From: Vespa crabro
Taxonomy: Eukaryota; Arthropoda; Insecta; Hymenoptera; Vespidae
Length of the DNA stretch: 64,000 nucleotides
Direction: 5' to 3'
Assembly: GCF_910589235.1 (NCBI RefSeq)
Contig: NC_060967.1
Span: 3,500,938 to 3,564,937, forward strand
The notes beneath the pieces were generated by a model. The model was not told the origin of the DNA. It searched no databases and was given only the letters and a program-made list of their open reading frames with translations. Shown here piece after piece: positions 27,595 through 39,033 of this stretch. Positions within the stretch are counted from its first letter, which is position 1, and each line of letters starts with the position of its first letter. The translations under genes and the position numbers were made by a program.

Positions 27595-29390
27595 CTGTAA
27601 AATATTTTGGGGGCGTCGGTCGGAGGACGTTGATCTCTCTTTCTCTATTCCACCGACGTGTTCTTTTCTTTCTGCGCACGGCTCTTCCTCATCCCTACAG
27701 ATTTCTCATCTCTCGTCACAAGGGGAACTCTAGAAAGCAGAGGGGTTCACGGAAATCCTGCAACGATGGCGACTGCGACGACATAGAATGCTAGTATATA
27801 GTAGTTTTCGAGTAAAAGAGAAAGAGAGGATAGGAGAAGCCACGACAGCGAGGGTGGTGTGTAGAGGACACAGTCGTGTGAGTTAGGGTGAAGGGTAGCT
27901 AGGTACGTAGAAACTCAGCGACCAAGTGAAAAAGGGAAAGAGTAAGGGGAGATTCGTACATACTCACAAGTTTTTCTTACATTTGGCTCGACTCCGAGAC
28001 CGTGTAGTACTTTTGATATATACAGGGTGTATCGCTTGATATTTGTAGTAGTACTTTAAATATTGACAATAGAAAAAAAAAATGTTAAAGAACAAAAAAT
28101 GTCCGATGCAAAGAGGTCAATATTTTAATTAACACCTTGTTCAAGGTCATCTTTTTCGAGATTTCAAATTTTCTTCAAACGAATCAGCATATTTTTATAA
28201 TAATGATTCATAGTTTACGAATAGACGAACTTAACGATGGGAATCTCTTTGAGTTTTAGAAGATATGACATACGGAAGAGATGTGAAATACTCGTTATAT
28301 AGAAAATACGAGGAAATGAGAGAGTATACATAGAAAGAGAGAAAGAGAAAAAGAAAAAAGGAGAAGGAGCGAACACTACTTGAATTGATTGAGAGAAAAG
28401 CCAAGAGACGGCGGCGGCGTCGGCGGTGGCGTCGGCGGTGGTGCTGCTGGAAGCTTGTCAATCGATAGCGGTTGCATGCGTCCTAAACCAGCCCCCCATT
28501 GCTCCACTTACTACGTTTACTACACCGCCTCTATTATTGCTCGAACCAGTTAATCTGTGAACTTTCCAGACCCCATTCTTTTATTTTATATTCCTCTTCT
28601 CTTAAATAGAAACATTTATTTCTAAATGTTTCAATTGAATGAATTTTCTTCTCTCTATATAACGTCATGTAGACAATTCATACATTTATATATCCTATCT
28701 CGTTTGTTTTGCCTTTTTCCCATTTTCTACGGGAAAAAAAAAAAGAAAAAAGAAAAAAAATGAAAGAAAAAATATCTATCCATGAACTTATTTAAAACGA
28801 TGCGGGTTTAAACCCTTCGATTTTATTGGATCAAACCGTTCCGTCCGACATATCTTGTTCGCCGTCACAGTCACCGAAAAGGCAGGCCGCAAGGGGACAC
28901 GCTCGTGCGACCGTCTAAATCATCAGGCTCTACCGACTTCCGAGCCAGATGCGCCCAGTATGCCTCCTGGGGATAGAGACGTATTTCATGGAAGTCGTAC
29001 TACGACAAAGGGACTTTTCTTCCTCTGTTTTTCTTCCGTTAACTTCGTTGAAACTTTCCAGAAAGAAATACTACTTTTTCGAACACTTAATAACGAATAA
29101 ATTTTAACTGAAATATTCCAGGAAACGATGATTTCTTAGAAAGTCTATTAATTTAAAATAAAATTTATAACAAGTAAAAAATACATATATAATATAGAAT
29201 ATTCTAAGCGGTTAAAATTTCTCTTGTTGCTATTAAACGCGAAGTAATATCAAATTACTCGAGGGAAAAAAAAACTATGACTCGTTATTTCATACATGGG
29301 AAAGAGAGATAAATAGAAAAAGACGTAGGACGAACGTTCATTGGCCGGACATGCGATCCATTAAGCGTACTGAATACGGATACTCGAGGA

Positions 29391-29421
<31 letters not shown>

Positions 29422-30270
29422 AGCATTTTTCGGAAAAGATAACGCGTCCTTTGACAGAACGTCTAGGGAATATAACGCGGTGGAGGGTGCGCGAGAGAAA
29501 GGTCTTTTGTCAGAAACGTCGCCTAGCGAACGTGCGCTTGCAGAAATATGCGCATACGAAAGAGAGAGACGAAGAAGTTCAAACAAAAGAGAAGCGAGGT
29601 CTCCTTCTCCTTGTAATGGCGACCTCTCGAGATCCAAGGTGAAGGACTAGCAAGCAGCTTTCAGAGTCTCGAGTACCGACAACCCTTTACACGCTCCATC
29701 GACACCATATGGCGTGACCAACTTTATAATACTCGCTGGATATGTAAAACGACGGCCACGGCATGGTACAATGCAACGCAGCGTGAAACCATACCCGATA
29801 ATTTCGTCGAGCATGTGGTGAGTCTAATTCGAGGAAACTCATCAAACTGTTCCACCTTTCTTTATTCTATTTTCCTTTTTCCTTTGAAAAAAAAAAAAAA
29901 GAGAAAAAAGAATACAAACGTATGGCTCGACGATGGAATTTTTTTTTTCAAGATTGGCAAGGTTAAATATTATCATAAGCGATTACTATCTGCATTAGTA
30001 GAAAGTTCAAGGAAAAGGGTGAAGTTTCTCGAGTGTAAAGTCAACTATTCTCGCCTAAATTCTCGTTCGATAATATGCAAACAATTCCTTCCTTTCTTCG
30101 TTTCGATTCAACTGAAATATAGAATTCATTTGTGTTGTACAAATTGAATAAAATTTTAGTTAAAATTTCGAAAAGTTGTTTCTTAGTTGAAAAATTGTAC
30201 TTTTCCCCTTCGTAACCGTCGCCGTATTCATTCGTCTTCTTTACTGCATTGTACCGTGCCGTTACTGCAA

Positions 30271-30311
30271 GAGGGAGAACACCCCTAGACCAATAGGGGT
30301 CCTTCTCCCTC
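30271..30311. other. GC-rich two-part hairpin
   Basis: GAGGGAGAA pairs with TTCTCCCTC, and inside it ACCCCTA pairs with TAGGGGT around a 6-base loop, with only a small one- versus two-base bulge between. A second mini-hairpin (GAGTC-CTTA-GACTC) follows directly at 30312-30325. This stands out in AT-rich non-coding DNA. Confidence 0.6.
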
Positions 30312-33062
30312 GAGTCCTTAGACTCAATGCTCCCTACGATCCAGGAAACCTTTATTGCTAGTGAACGGAAGCATCCTAATTAGTATTACTTTCTAACGAC
30401 TCATTTCTCTCGTTTTTCTTTTGCCAAAGATTAAATACATTTATATTTGATGATTCTCGAAAGTCATAATTTCTACAGTTACTACTACATTTTCTTTCTC
30501 TCTGGATTCTTTCGTTTCTAAAATATTCGTACGTTTGCTACCATTTTTAATGAACATTGTAAATGCAAAATCCAAACCTTCTTCTCGATATGAGCAACTA
30601 GTTAAACGATAGAATTAATGAGATTAGAATGGAATAGGAACACGAAGACGGATTGAAGCGACAAAGTGTGAATTTGCGTTTGGATAGAGAAGAAGATAGA
30701 GAGAGGTGTGCAAATAACAATGAGCCTTAATTAGATGGCACACGGTGCAGTGCACGGCTCGTCGACAGAATCTAGTCCAGGAACGCCCATTCGTGGTAAA
30801 GGCCCTCGAACTTTATACGACCATTCTCTTCAACGAAGGATTCTCGCGCTCGAAAAAAGAAAAAGGAAGGGAAAGAGAAAAGAGATACGAGTCACTTGCA
30901 TCTAAAAAGGTCCTCTACGGCTCGTTAACGACAAAAAGAGGAACCCAGCTGGATCGCGGAAGGCAATATTCGCGAAACTATGGAAATTTTGTCCTCAATT
31001 CCTACCACTCTCGTTAAAGGTCGTGTGCGTGATAACAAAAATACTAGAAGGGAAAAATAACTTTGAAGTAAACAGATAGTTTGTGCAAACATACGTAAAT
31101 GTAAATGATCAAAATGATACAAAATTCTTGATCCTTTCTCTTGGTCTATTCTTAAATTAATATAAATTCTTCGAAACTCGCCATCGCTCATAAAGAAATG
31201 TAGAACAGGTAGAAGACTTGAACTCTGACCTATCTTACGCCAAGTACAACTGGCAACACGCGAACATTAAAGAGTCCGCGAAAAGAATGAAAAGCAGAGA
31301 CGAAGTAGTAGGTTTCTTTCTTTTTTTCCATTTCTTTTTTCTTTTTTTTCCCTGTTTTTTCACGAACGAAAAAAATAGAGCACCTCGGAGAAGAGAAAGA
31401 AATTCCGAGCGATAACTAAACTTGGATTCGAGCGAAATTACGTCCAAGCAAGCAGTCGACGTCCTCGTAAAAAACGAAACGAGATGAGACCATCGAAAGG
31501 GTGTCAAGTAAGAAAAGAAAGTAAAGACGAGACATACAGTACTTTTAATAATTATTAGAGCGTCAATCTCTTTTATTTTCTCTCGGATCAAAAGAGTTAG
31601 AAGCAACCACATTTTATTTGACAAAAGAGCGATGTAGATATTTCAGATTGACCGTATAATAAGATTTTAGAACATATTCTTAAATTTATTTCGAAATGTT
31701 AACGTTATACGTCATGGTCTCTTCTTGTCAGCTATAATTTTGAAACGACTATGGCCATCGGTAATAGAGAAGTTTCAAAGCACGCTTCAAAGAGCATCGA
31801 CATTGATCGAACGTTTCCACGTGAAGCCAAGGAAGAAGCCAACATCGTCCCATAGAATGAATCTTGGACGAAGACTGAGTGTCAAGAACACTCGCCACCA
31901 ATTGTCTCGTCGATAACGAACCAGACTACTCTGCTATATATGATATTAAATCGAGAATATAGTGATCACGTACTATGATCCTTCTCAATTTCCAGGATTC
32001 TTATTGAAAATCGTCATCTCTTTGGTCTATTCGAAACGTTCTAATTGATTGCTGAGTTATGATAAAGCTAACTCGAAGTACCGAAATCGTGGGGAATAAT
32101 GCTAACAAGAGATTGGAGAATTACAAAGAGAACGACCGACTCGTATCTGTTTCTCTTTTAAGCAAAGAGAGTCCTCAAAGAGAAGGAAGAGGAAAGTAAG
32201 TGAAGGAAAGAGAAAAGCTTAAGAGAGAGAGAGAAAGAGAGAAAGCCTTGTTGTAACGAACCGCTTTCGTGAATATATATCTCGTCTATATTGGCAAAAG
32301 AGAAGCGAATCTGCGCGCGCAACCTCAATGGTGTCACGTCGAAGTAAAACGTTCCTCACCTATTTTCCACGAAAAAATACATTTTCAACGAGTTTCGAAA
32401 GAATCTATATACATATATACATAGAAATAGCTTCTTTCCCTTCCGTTCTTTATTTCATCTTTTGTGAATAAACTTTTTCAAAAGAAGAAAATATTCAACA
32501 TTCATCATTTTTTGTATATCGCATAAAGAGGAGTTTAGATAGGAACTAAAGAAAGTTATTAATGACAATAAAGTATTCTGCAAAAGTTCAATTAATTAAC
32601 AGTTATGTTCAATAATTAACAGTTATGTAATGAGAAAGAGGATTTGATATCAAAGAGCAACGACATAATTATGAACGATCCAGACGATACATTAACTCAC
32701 GAATGTTACTTCAAAAGTATTTTGGGACTGGCGGCTTTCCACTGGTATATAGTAGAGAGGAGAGCCAACAACTCTCTTAGGAAGGGAAGGAGAGAAGAAG
32801 GAGAGAAAGAGAGAGAGAGTCAATGGCCTCGTACTCACGAACCATTTCTACGCGAAGCACAAAGAGAACATTCCGATAAATCCTATATTATGATCGAGAA
32901 ACATATTACTGCTGCCATTACCGCCATACCCAGGCTTCATACATTTGGGTTACCGAGAATATGGTCCAATGCTCGCTCTTAAAAGATACGAGCTTTTTGT
33001 TTATGTTCTTTCTCGTGAACATATACATTTCATTTTCTTGTTGAAATAAATCACACAGGTAA

Positions 33063-33063
<1 letters not shown>

Positions 33064-33120
<57 letters not shown>
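33064..33120. repeat. (TA)n microsatellite, about 28 units
   Basis: The longest perfect TA run in the window. Confidence 0.95.
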
Positions 33121-33125
<5 letters not shown>

Positions 33126-34522
33126 CATATAAATGTATAACGCACTGAGAGTTGTAAGGTTCATTTTTTACATGAATTTCTATTAAATTTAATTAATTAA
33201 ATAAGAAGAAATGATAAAGATCGAATATGATGTTTTTAATTCGTAAATTTTCTTCGTTTCTTTTCATTAAATTTATTTTTCTTTTCCCAAGACGTAGAAA
33301 CCTGAGTTATAAAGAGAATTTATATCGTTCAGTTAATCGCTAAGATATTTCTTCGGCATTTTGCCAAATCACGTCGCGTTCCTATTTTACTATTGTAAAT
33401 TTCGTTCAGGTAGAAACGATTCATTGAAATCACAATGGTTCGTTGACTTTTCTTAAATTTCTTTCTTCCTTCCTGTTACGTTTTTACAATGATTTCTTCC
33501 TATGAGAAAGAACGTTCCTATTTTATCGTCATTATCGAACGAACTTTCTAATAAAAAATAAAACTAAATTTAATACGAATGTCGAAGAAAGAAAGACAAA
33601 AGATAAAATGATTAACACCAATGTGCTTGATCATTCAAGTATTTAAGGGATATCCATTCGGTACACCTACGAATATTTCGCATAATTGAATCGTACGCGG
33701 ACAGCGAGCGTACGCATGTACTTATTTACTCACACGCATATTTACTCACATGCATATTTACTCACACTTAATGTTAGATTTATTCATAGATACGTATATC
33801 TACATTTTCAGTGGTTTCATTCGGATTCTATAATCCCGTATGAGTAATTCCATCATAAATATTACATTAAATTATACTATAGCACCATAAGTATTATATT
33901 AAATTATACTATATTAAATAATACTTTAAGTTTAAGTCAAATTAAGAAAGTTAATATTAAAATGAAATTTATAACAATAAAATGTAATACAGACTAGGAA
34001 TACCAACTTTAAATATACAGATATTTAATATACAGAAGATAACTTTACTGGAAAAGCAGAAATCAAGCCTTGTATCAAATAAATGATTTCTAGCATACAC
34101 CTTGAATTTAAATTAAGGACGAAAGTAGAACCCATGGAAACAGAGTAAAAGGGAAGGAAAGAGTGAGAAACCGAGAGAGAAAGAGAGAGAGAGAGAGAAA
34201 CTCTCCTCCTGTCTCGCCGTCTCGTGGTTCCTATCGATTTACTACGAGGCGGTGGTCTTGCGAAACAACTACGAAGCATCACGTCGCGAAAAACGAGGAT
34301 ACGATAGATTCGAGTAGAATCGATGAACCCTCGTTCACCCTCCACTGGAATTCCCTCGCGAGTGCATCGTACCGCGTGAACACGATACATAATACCTTTA
34401 CGGTATCTCTTTCGTGTTGGTTCAATGACACTAACTCACTTTATTAACTTCGATCGAAAGAAAACTCATCAATCTTATATTTGAATAAAATAATACAATT
34501 TTTTGAAATTGTACCAAAAAAT

Positions 34523-34532
34523 TCTCTTTCTC

Positions 34533-34601
<69 letters not shown>
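34523..34601. repeat. (CT)n microsatellite
   Basis: Nearly uninterrupted CT run of about 75 bases. Confidence 0.95.
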
Positions 34602-34604
<3 letters not shown>

Positions 34605-34944
34605 TCTCTTCTCCTGTGGAGTATTCTATCCGTTTTATTTGAAAAATTCTTAATCATCTAAAATTGACTTTTAAAAACAGTTTTCCTTTCAAACATTTTC
34701 TTCAATTGGGCATTATAGGAAAAAAATTTTGTCGATAGAGTTAAGATAAAACGTGAAAGAGATTCGATAATAAGATAACATAGTATGTAAAAAGTTTCTA
34801 GGCCAAAATCGAAATGGTAGTAGGCGCGCCCTAAAATACTCGACAAGAGATCGCGTTGCGATCATCTGCCAATCGTAAAAAGGCTAAGAAAGTACGTACG
34901 TATTCGTAACGTGGGGTAGTCAAGCTATCAAAGAAGAAGGTGAA

Positions 34945-35045
34945 AGATGAGGAGAAGGAAGAGGAGGAGTAAAGAAGGATCAGAAGATGGAGGAGGAGGA
35001 GAAGGAGGAAGAGGAGAAGGAGGAGGAAGAGGAGGAGGAGGAATA
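34945..35045. repeat. GGA/GAA purine-rich repeat
   Basis: Imperfect (GGA)n tract about 100 bases long. The Gly/Arg-rich open frame over it is a repeat artefact. Confidence 0.85.
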
Positions 35046-35255
35046 AGAGGTAGTGATGGAGGAAGGATCAAGGACAAGCGAGGTCGAGGGGTGGCGAGGG
35101 TGCGACGGAGAAGGAAAGTCGCAGGGCGTACGTCCTGTGCCTCCTTACTTCGACAAAATCAATAACCTGTTCTGGGGATCGGCCGAGAGAAAGCTCTAAG
35201 GTTTGAACGATGACATAAAAAAGAAGGAAAGAAAGAATGAAAGAAAAAAAAAAGA

Positions 35256-35294
<39 letters not shown>

Positions 35295-35388
35295 GAAAGA
35301 GTGGGAAGATTGAAGAAAAATATTGGATTCTAAAATGAAAAAATAAAGAAGAGAAGTAACAGGAACAGTTAATAGGGGTTGTACTCAC

Positions 35389-35640
35389 TCGATGATTGGG
35401 CGGTGACGTTTCTGGCCTCTCCTGAAGATCAACGGGGGTTGAAAAGCTCGAACGAAGACGATAGCGGCACCTATCCAACGACACAGAGTTCTCTTACACT
35501 ATTCTTTTCGTCCGTTCTATCTGCGAACGTGTCACACGATGAACAGGGATGGTCCGCGACGCGAGCTTTCACCCCAAGCCGGGCTTTACTGAAGCACGTC
35601 GATCGCACGCGCCACTTCGAATTGTTTTTTTTTCTCTTTT
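35389..35640 (-). promoter_or_regulatory. Possible first exon/promoter with donor site
   Basis: A GC-richer stretch that ends on the minus strand in CATCGA/GTGAGT, a consensus 5' splice site. It has no long open frame of protein character. It could be the first, non-coding exon of CadN (13 kb upstream of the coding start) or of the orphan-exon gene. Confidence 0.25.
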
Positions 35641-36806
35641 AGCGTAGGTTTTACCGGATCTCCGCTTGCGTATCAATGACCGAAGGACTCTACGAGAGAT
35701 CACAGAGAGACGTCACTAGAGCTCCTGTCCTTTCTCTCTCTCGCTCTCTCTCTCTCTCTTTCTCTCTCTCGCTCTCTCTTTTACTCCCTTTCAATGCAAC
35801 CCTCTATTCGCTCGTCTCGACACCTCGCGGCGAACGGCGTCACCTAACGCGACGAAACTCTCTCGCGCGCCTACCTTTTCCCTTCTAAAGAGGGAGAAGG
35901 AGAGAGACAAAGAGAGAGAGAGGGAGAGAGAGAGAGAAAGAGAATGAATAAGAAAGAGAGATGGGAATACATATAGCAACCTATTTTTTTTCTTTTTTTT
36001 TTTTTTTTTTTTTAACAGAAAGAAGAAATACTTCACTATTAAGAAGTCGTATCCTCGTTCGTCCTCGTTCGTTTCGCTTTTTACAACAAAAAACGAGTCA
36101 AAGAATAAGTTGAAGATAAAAAAAGATAATTTTAGAAGCGAGAAACACGCTTCGAAGTTGACGCGGCTGTGGGGCGCGGGCCACTACCTCCACGAGCCTC
36201 CCGGATCGTTCGGTAAAACGATGGTGGGGCTGTTCTACTCGGCGTGCCGACTCCCCCACCAACTTAACCCACTACTTCCACCTCCAAACCCATCTCTAGA
36301 GCACCTCACGCATGCTCCTCAAGCGGTCTCTAGCAGCACGATCCGCAACTCCAACGTCAAAGGTTACGCTCGCCTTTATGCTTTCCTTTAACCCTTTGTA
36401 TTATATATGTATTGTAATTTTAAAGTCATACATTTGAGAATATATATATATATATTTTACTTCTTCGTTTTAGCAGAAAATTAATTGTTTCTTTATATCC
36501 GGCATTTAATGTTTAGTTACACAAGGGAAGGTTTTAGAGCACGGATATTTTAAAAATTATGAAACTTTACGAGCAACATTTTTCTGATTAAAACTTCTTT
36601 TTTGTTTAATTGACATTATTTATTAGCCAACCCGATAGTAGAGTTAGAGTTATTTATATAATTTAAGTTACAAATTAACAGATGCCTTTATTCTAGCTTT
36701 AGTAACACACTTGTGCTCTTTCAAATTGAGTCGAGGTAGCCTAACGTCGGCCACTTGAACCATCTAAGATGAAATATACGTATCTTTCCCTCAGAGGTGA
36801 GCTTAC

Positions 36807-36942
36807 TCTCCAACGATATCTGAATATTGCAATTTCATCCACTCCAACTTGACTTCATCGTTCGCTTCGAGTTTCTCGCTTACTTCGCTTATCCACAAGA
36901 TGTAATCGCGTACGCTTAAGGATTTAACGAGTCGATTATGTT
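36807..36942 (-). CDS. Orphan internal exon, unrecognised gene
   Basis: A 136-bp segment with a TTTTCTAG acceptor and a GGAGA/GTAAGC donor. The 44 full codons read HNRLVKSLSVRDYILW, then ISEVSEKLEANDEVKLEWMK and LQYSDIVG. The frame is also open upstream (RYIQQALYRMKYFLE), so the true acceptor could be farther right. SVRDxxxW faintly recalls segments of large AAA proteins such as midasin, but the similarity is too thin to name it. Its phase fits the exon at 24792-24936, which would imply an 11.9-kb intron. Confidence 0.42.
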
Positions 36943-39033
36943 CTAGAAAATATTTCATACGATATAACGCTTGTTGGATATATCGAAAAATTAAAAATAA
37001 TTTTTTTGTAAGAATCAAATCTCATTAAATAAAATAGGCAAAACTTTTACTAAACTCAATATCCAAAATGCATACGTTTTATGGTCGACATATAATAAAC
37101 GTTAATTTCTGCATAAAATAAACGATGAGTTAGTTAATGAAAATAAAAAATATATATTAATCATATTAGTTGTAAAAATTTATTCAACTCGATGATCCCT
37201 TGAAAAATCTGACATCTCTTTTGATCCGATCAGCGAGCCGGAAGAAACTACGATCTTCTTCGATTCGATTTACTCGAAATAGTAAAGTTATAACGACCTT
37301 TCGAATTTAATCGCTAGACGAAATAAATTGGACTACCATCGATCGAGTTTCTGTTTCGTCGGAAAAATTCAGCAACAAAATCATTCGACGCGTCACGTAA
37401 CGATATTAGGAATGACGGCCGCGGAACACAAGAGAGGCACGTTTAATATCGAATTATCTTTTCGATTCCGAGCAAGCTAATCGTGTTACCCTTGCGAACG
37501 TTCTATGCATACCGATGTTTCCCTCTAATACTGATAATGTTAATAAATCTATGAATTAATAAGAAAACATAAGAATATGATAATAAATGAATTTTATCTT
37601 AACGATAAAACGTATTGATAAAAATGAATGAATATGATATACAATACCTTGAAGAAAATTAAATAAATTAATGCGCATTATGGTTAAAACTGTCTATTCA
37701 TATAGGCTCATGTTTCAAAAAAAAAAAAAGAAAAAAAAAGAAAAAGAAATTTGTTGCATGCTCGAGATGGAAAGAGTGCCAACGTAAAACCGAAGGATTT
37801 GTGTTTCTTCGCTCGAGAAGTTGGAGAATGAAAGAAAATGAAGAAGGGAAAAGAAACGAGAGAAGTGGAATGGCCTATCGAGTCGTACTAACGAGATGAA
37901 GCCGGAAGAAACGATCGAAGACGTCGAAGGTGTAATCGAGTTCCACGAATCCAAGCGATAAATTTGTGTGCCTCAGCTAAATCGTGCGAATAATTTTAAA
38001 CGAACTAGTACAAATTTCAGTCTTCGCATCGAAACATTTGTTATTAACTCGTCTCTCTATTATACATTTAACATTTCAGACTCTGATATTATTTCATGAT
38101 TATCATCGACTTAAAATCAATCTAACTAATAATTATAATGTATTTTTCGTAACTTCTAATATAATTTATCGTCTTTTTCTGATATTTTAAAATATCATCC
38201 TTTTTGAGAAACGATTGGACAGAAACAAAATTTCTTGTTAATATCTATATTTGTACAGTTTAATAAACGTCATATTTCATCAAAATTGTATTACTCTTTA
38301 TTTTGCTTTATTATATTCAGAAATACGTACGCCTACATTAAAATGATCGATCATAATAGAATAGTTCCATTTGACTCGATCATACACGAAAGATCAACAA
38401 CAATTTGACGATTACGAAGAGGAGCTGAAGAAAAGCGATTGAACCGATTTAAACGGCGGACGTAGTAGAGACGTAGCGTAATTGAAAAACGTCGTACTCA
38501 CACGTTCGCATTGACTTCGCCGCTTCATTAGATTCAACGTCCAATCGATCGACCACGACGACACGAAAAGCGAATTTCTCTGGAAGCGAGCGTGCTCTTA
38601 TACAAAAAAGGAATACGAAACTACAATCGATTTTACTTACGGATTCAGACGTTTCCTACTATAGTATTTATTCCCTTAAGCCTCGGAAATTCTGTTTTAC
38701 TTCTGACAATAAGTGCCAATGCTTTTCAAAGTGCCTGTCATTCCTGAGATCTTTGAATTCTTCGAGTCTTACGCAAAATACAAATGCCTTCGAGATATTG
38801 GCCCTACGGTCGTATTGTACGTTCAACATTTATTATTATTATTATCAATAATTTTATTTGGTAAATGTGTTTAAAATTAAAAATTATTATAAATGTATTT
38901 CGATGCTTAAAATATACACAAACAATGGCTCCTTCGTTTCTTATTCGTACAATTTTCAAAGGCTGATTTTGATGGACGAAAAAGAATAATACGTAAGTAC
39001 AATATTCCATGAGTAAACATTATAAATAAACTA
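36943..39033. other. Region between orphan exon and Tat 3' end
   Basis: AT-rich. No exon seen. The likely Tat 3' UTR and polyadenylation signal lie at its right-hand end. Confidence 0.5.
38829..38834 (-). terminator. Candidate polyadenylation signal of Tat
   Basis: AATAAA on the minus strand about 200 bases past the Tat stop codon. It is the nearest consensus hexamer I noticed. AT-rich context makes chance hits common. Confidence 0.4.

Larger units (their letters stand above)
24937..35388. other. Large non-coding, repeat-rich stretch
   Basis: No recognisable gene apart from the small candidate exon at 27.55 kb. It contains CT, GA and TA microsatellites, many A/T homopolymers and a GC-rich hairpin near 30.29 kb. 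Open frames at 28.9, 29.4, 30.9, 31.4 and 32.7 kb have no motif and no splice support. Confidence 0.5.

Noticed and set aside
28019..28036. ACAGGGTGTAT motif resembling the terminus of insect mobile elements
   Set aside because: Only one short motif, with no inverted partner or coding remnant found nearby.
34947..35165. Gly/Arg/Glu-rich open frame
   Set aside because: It is a GGA-repeat artefact with no domain character.
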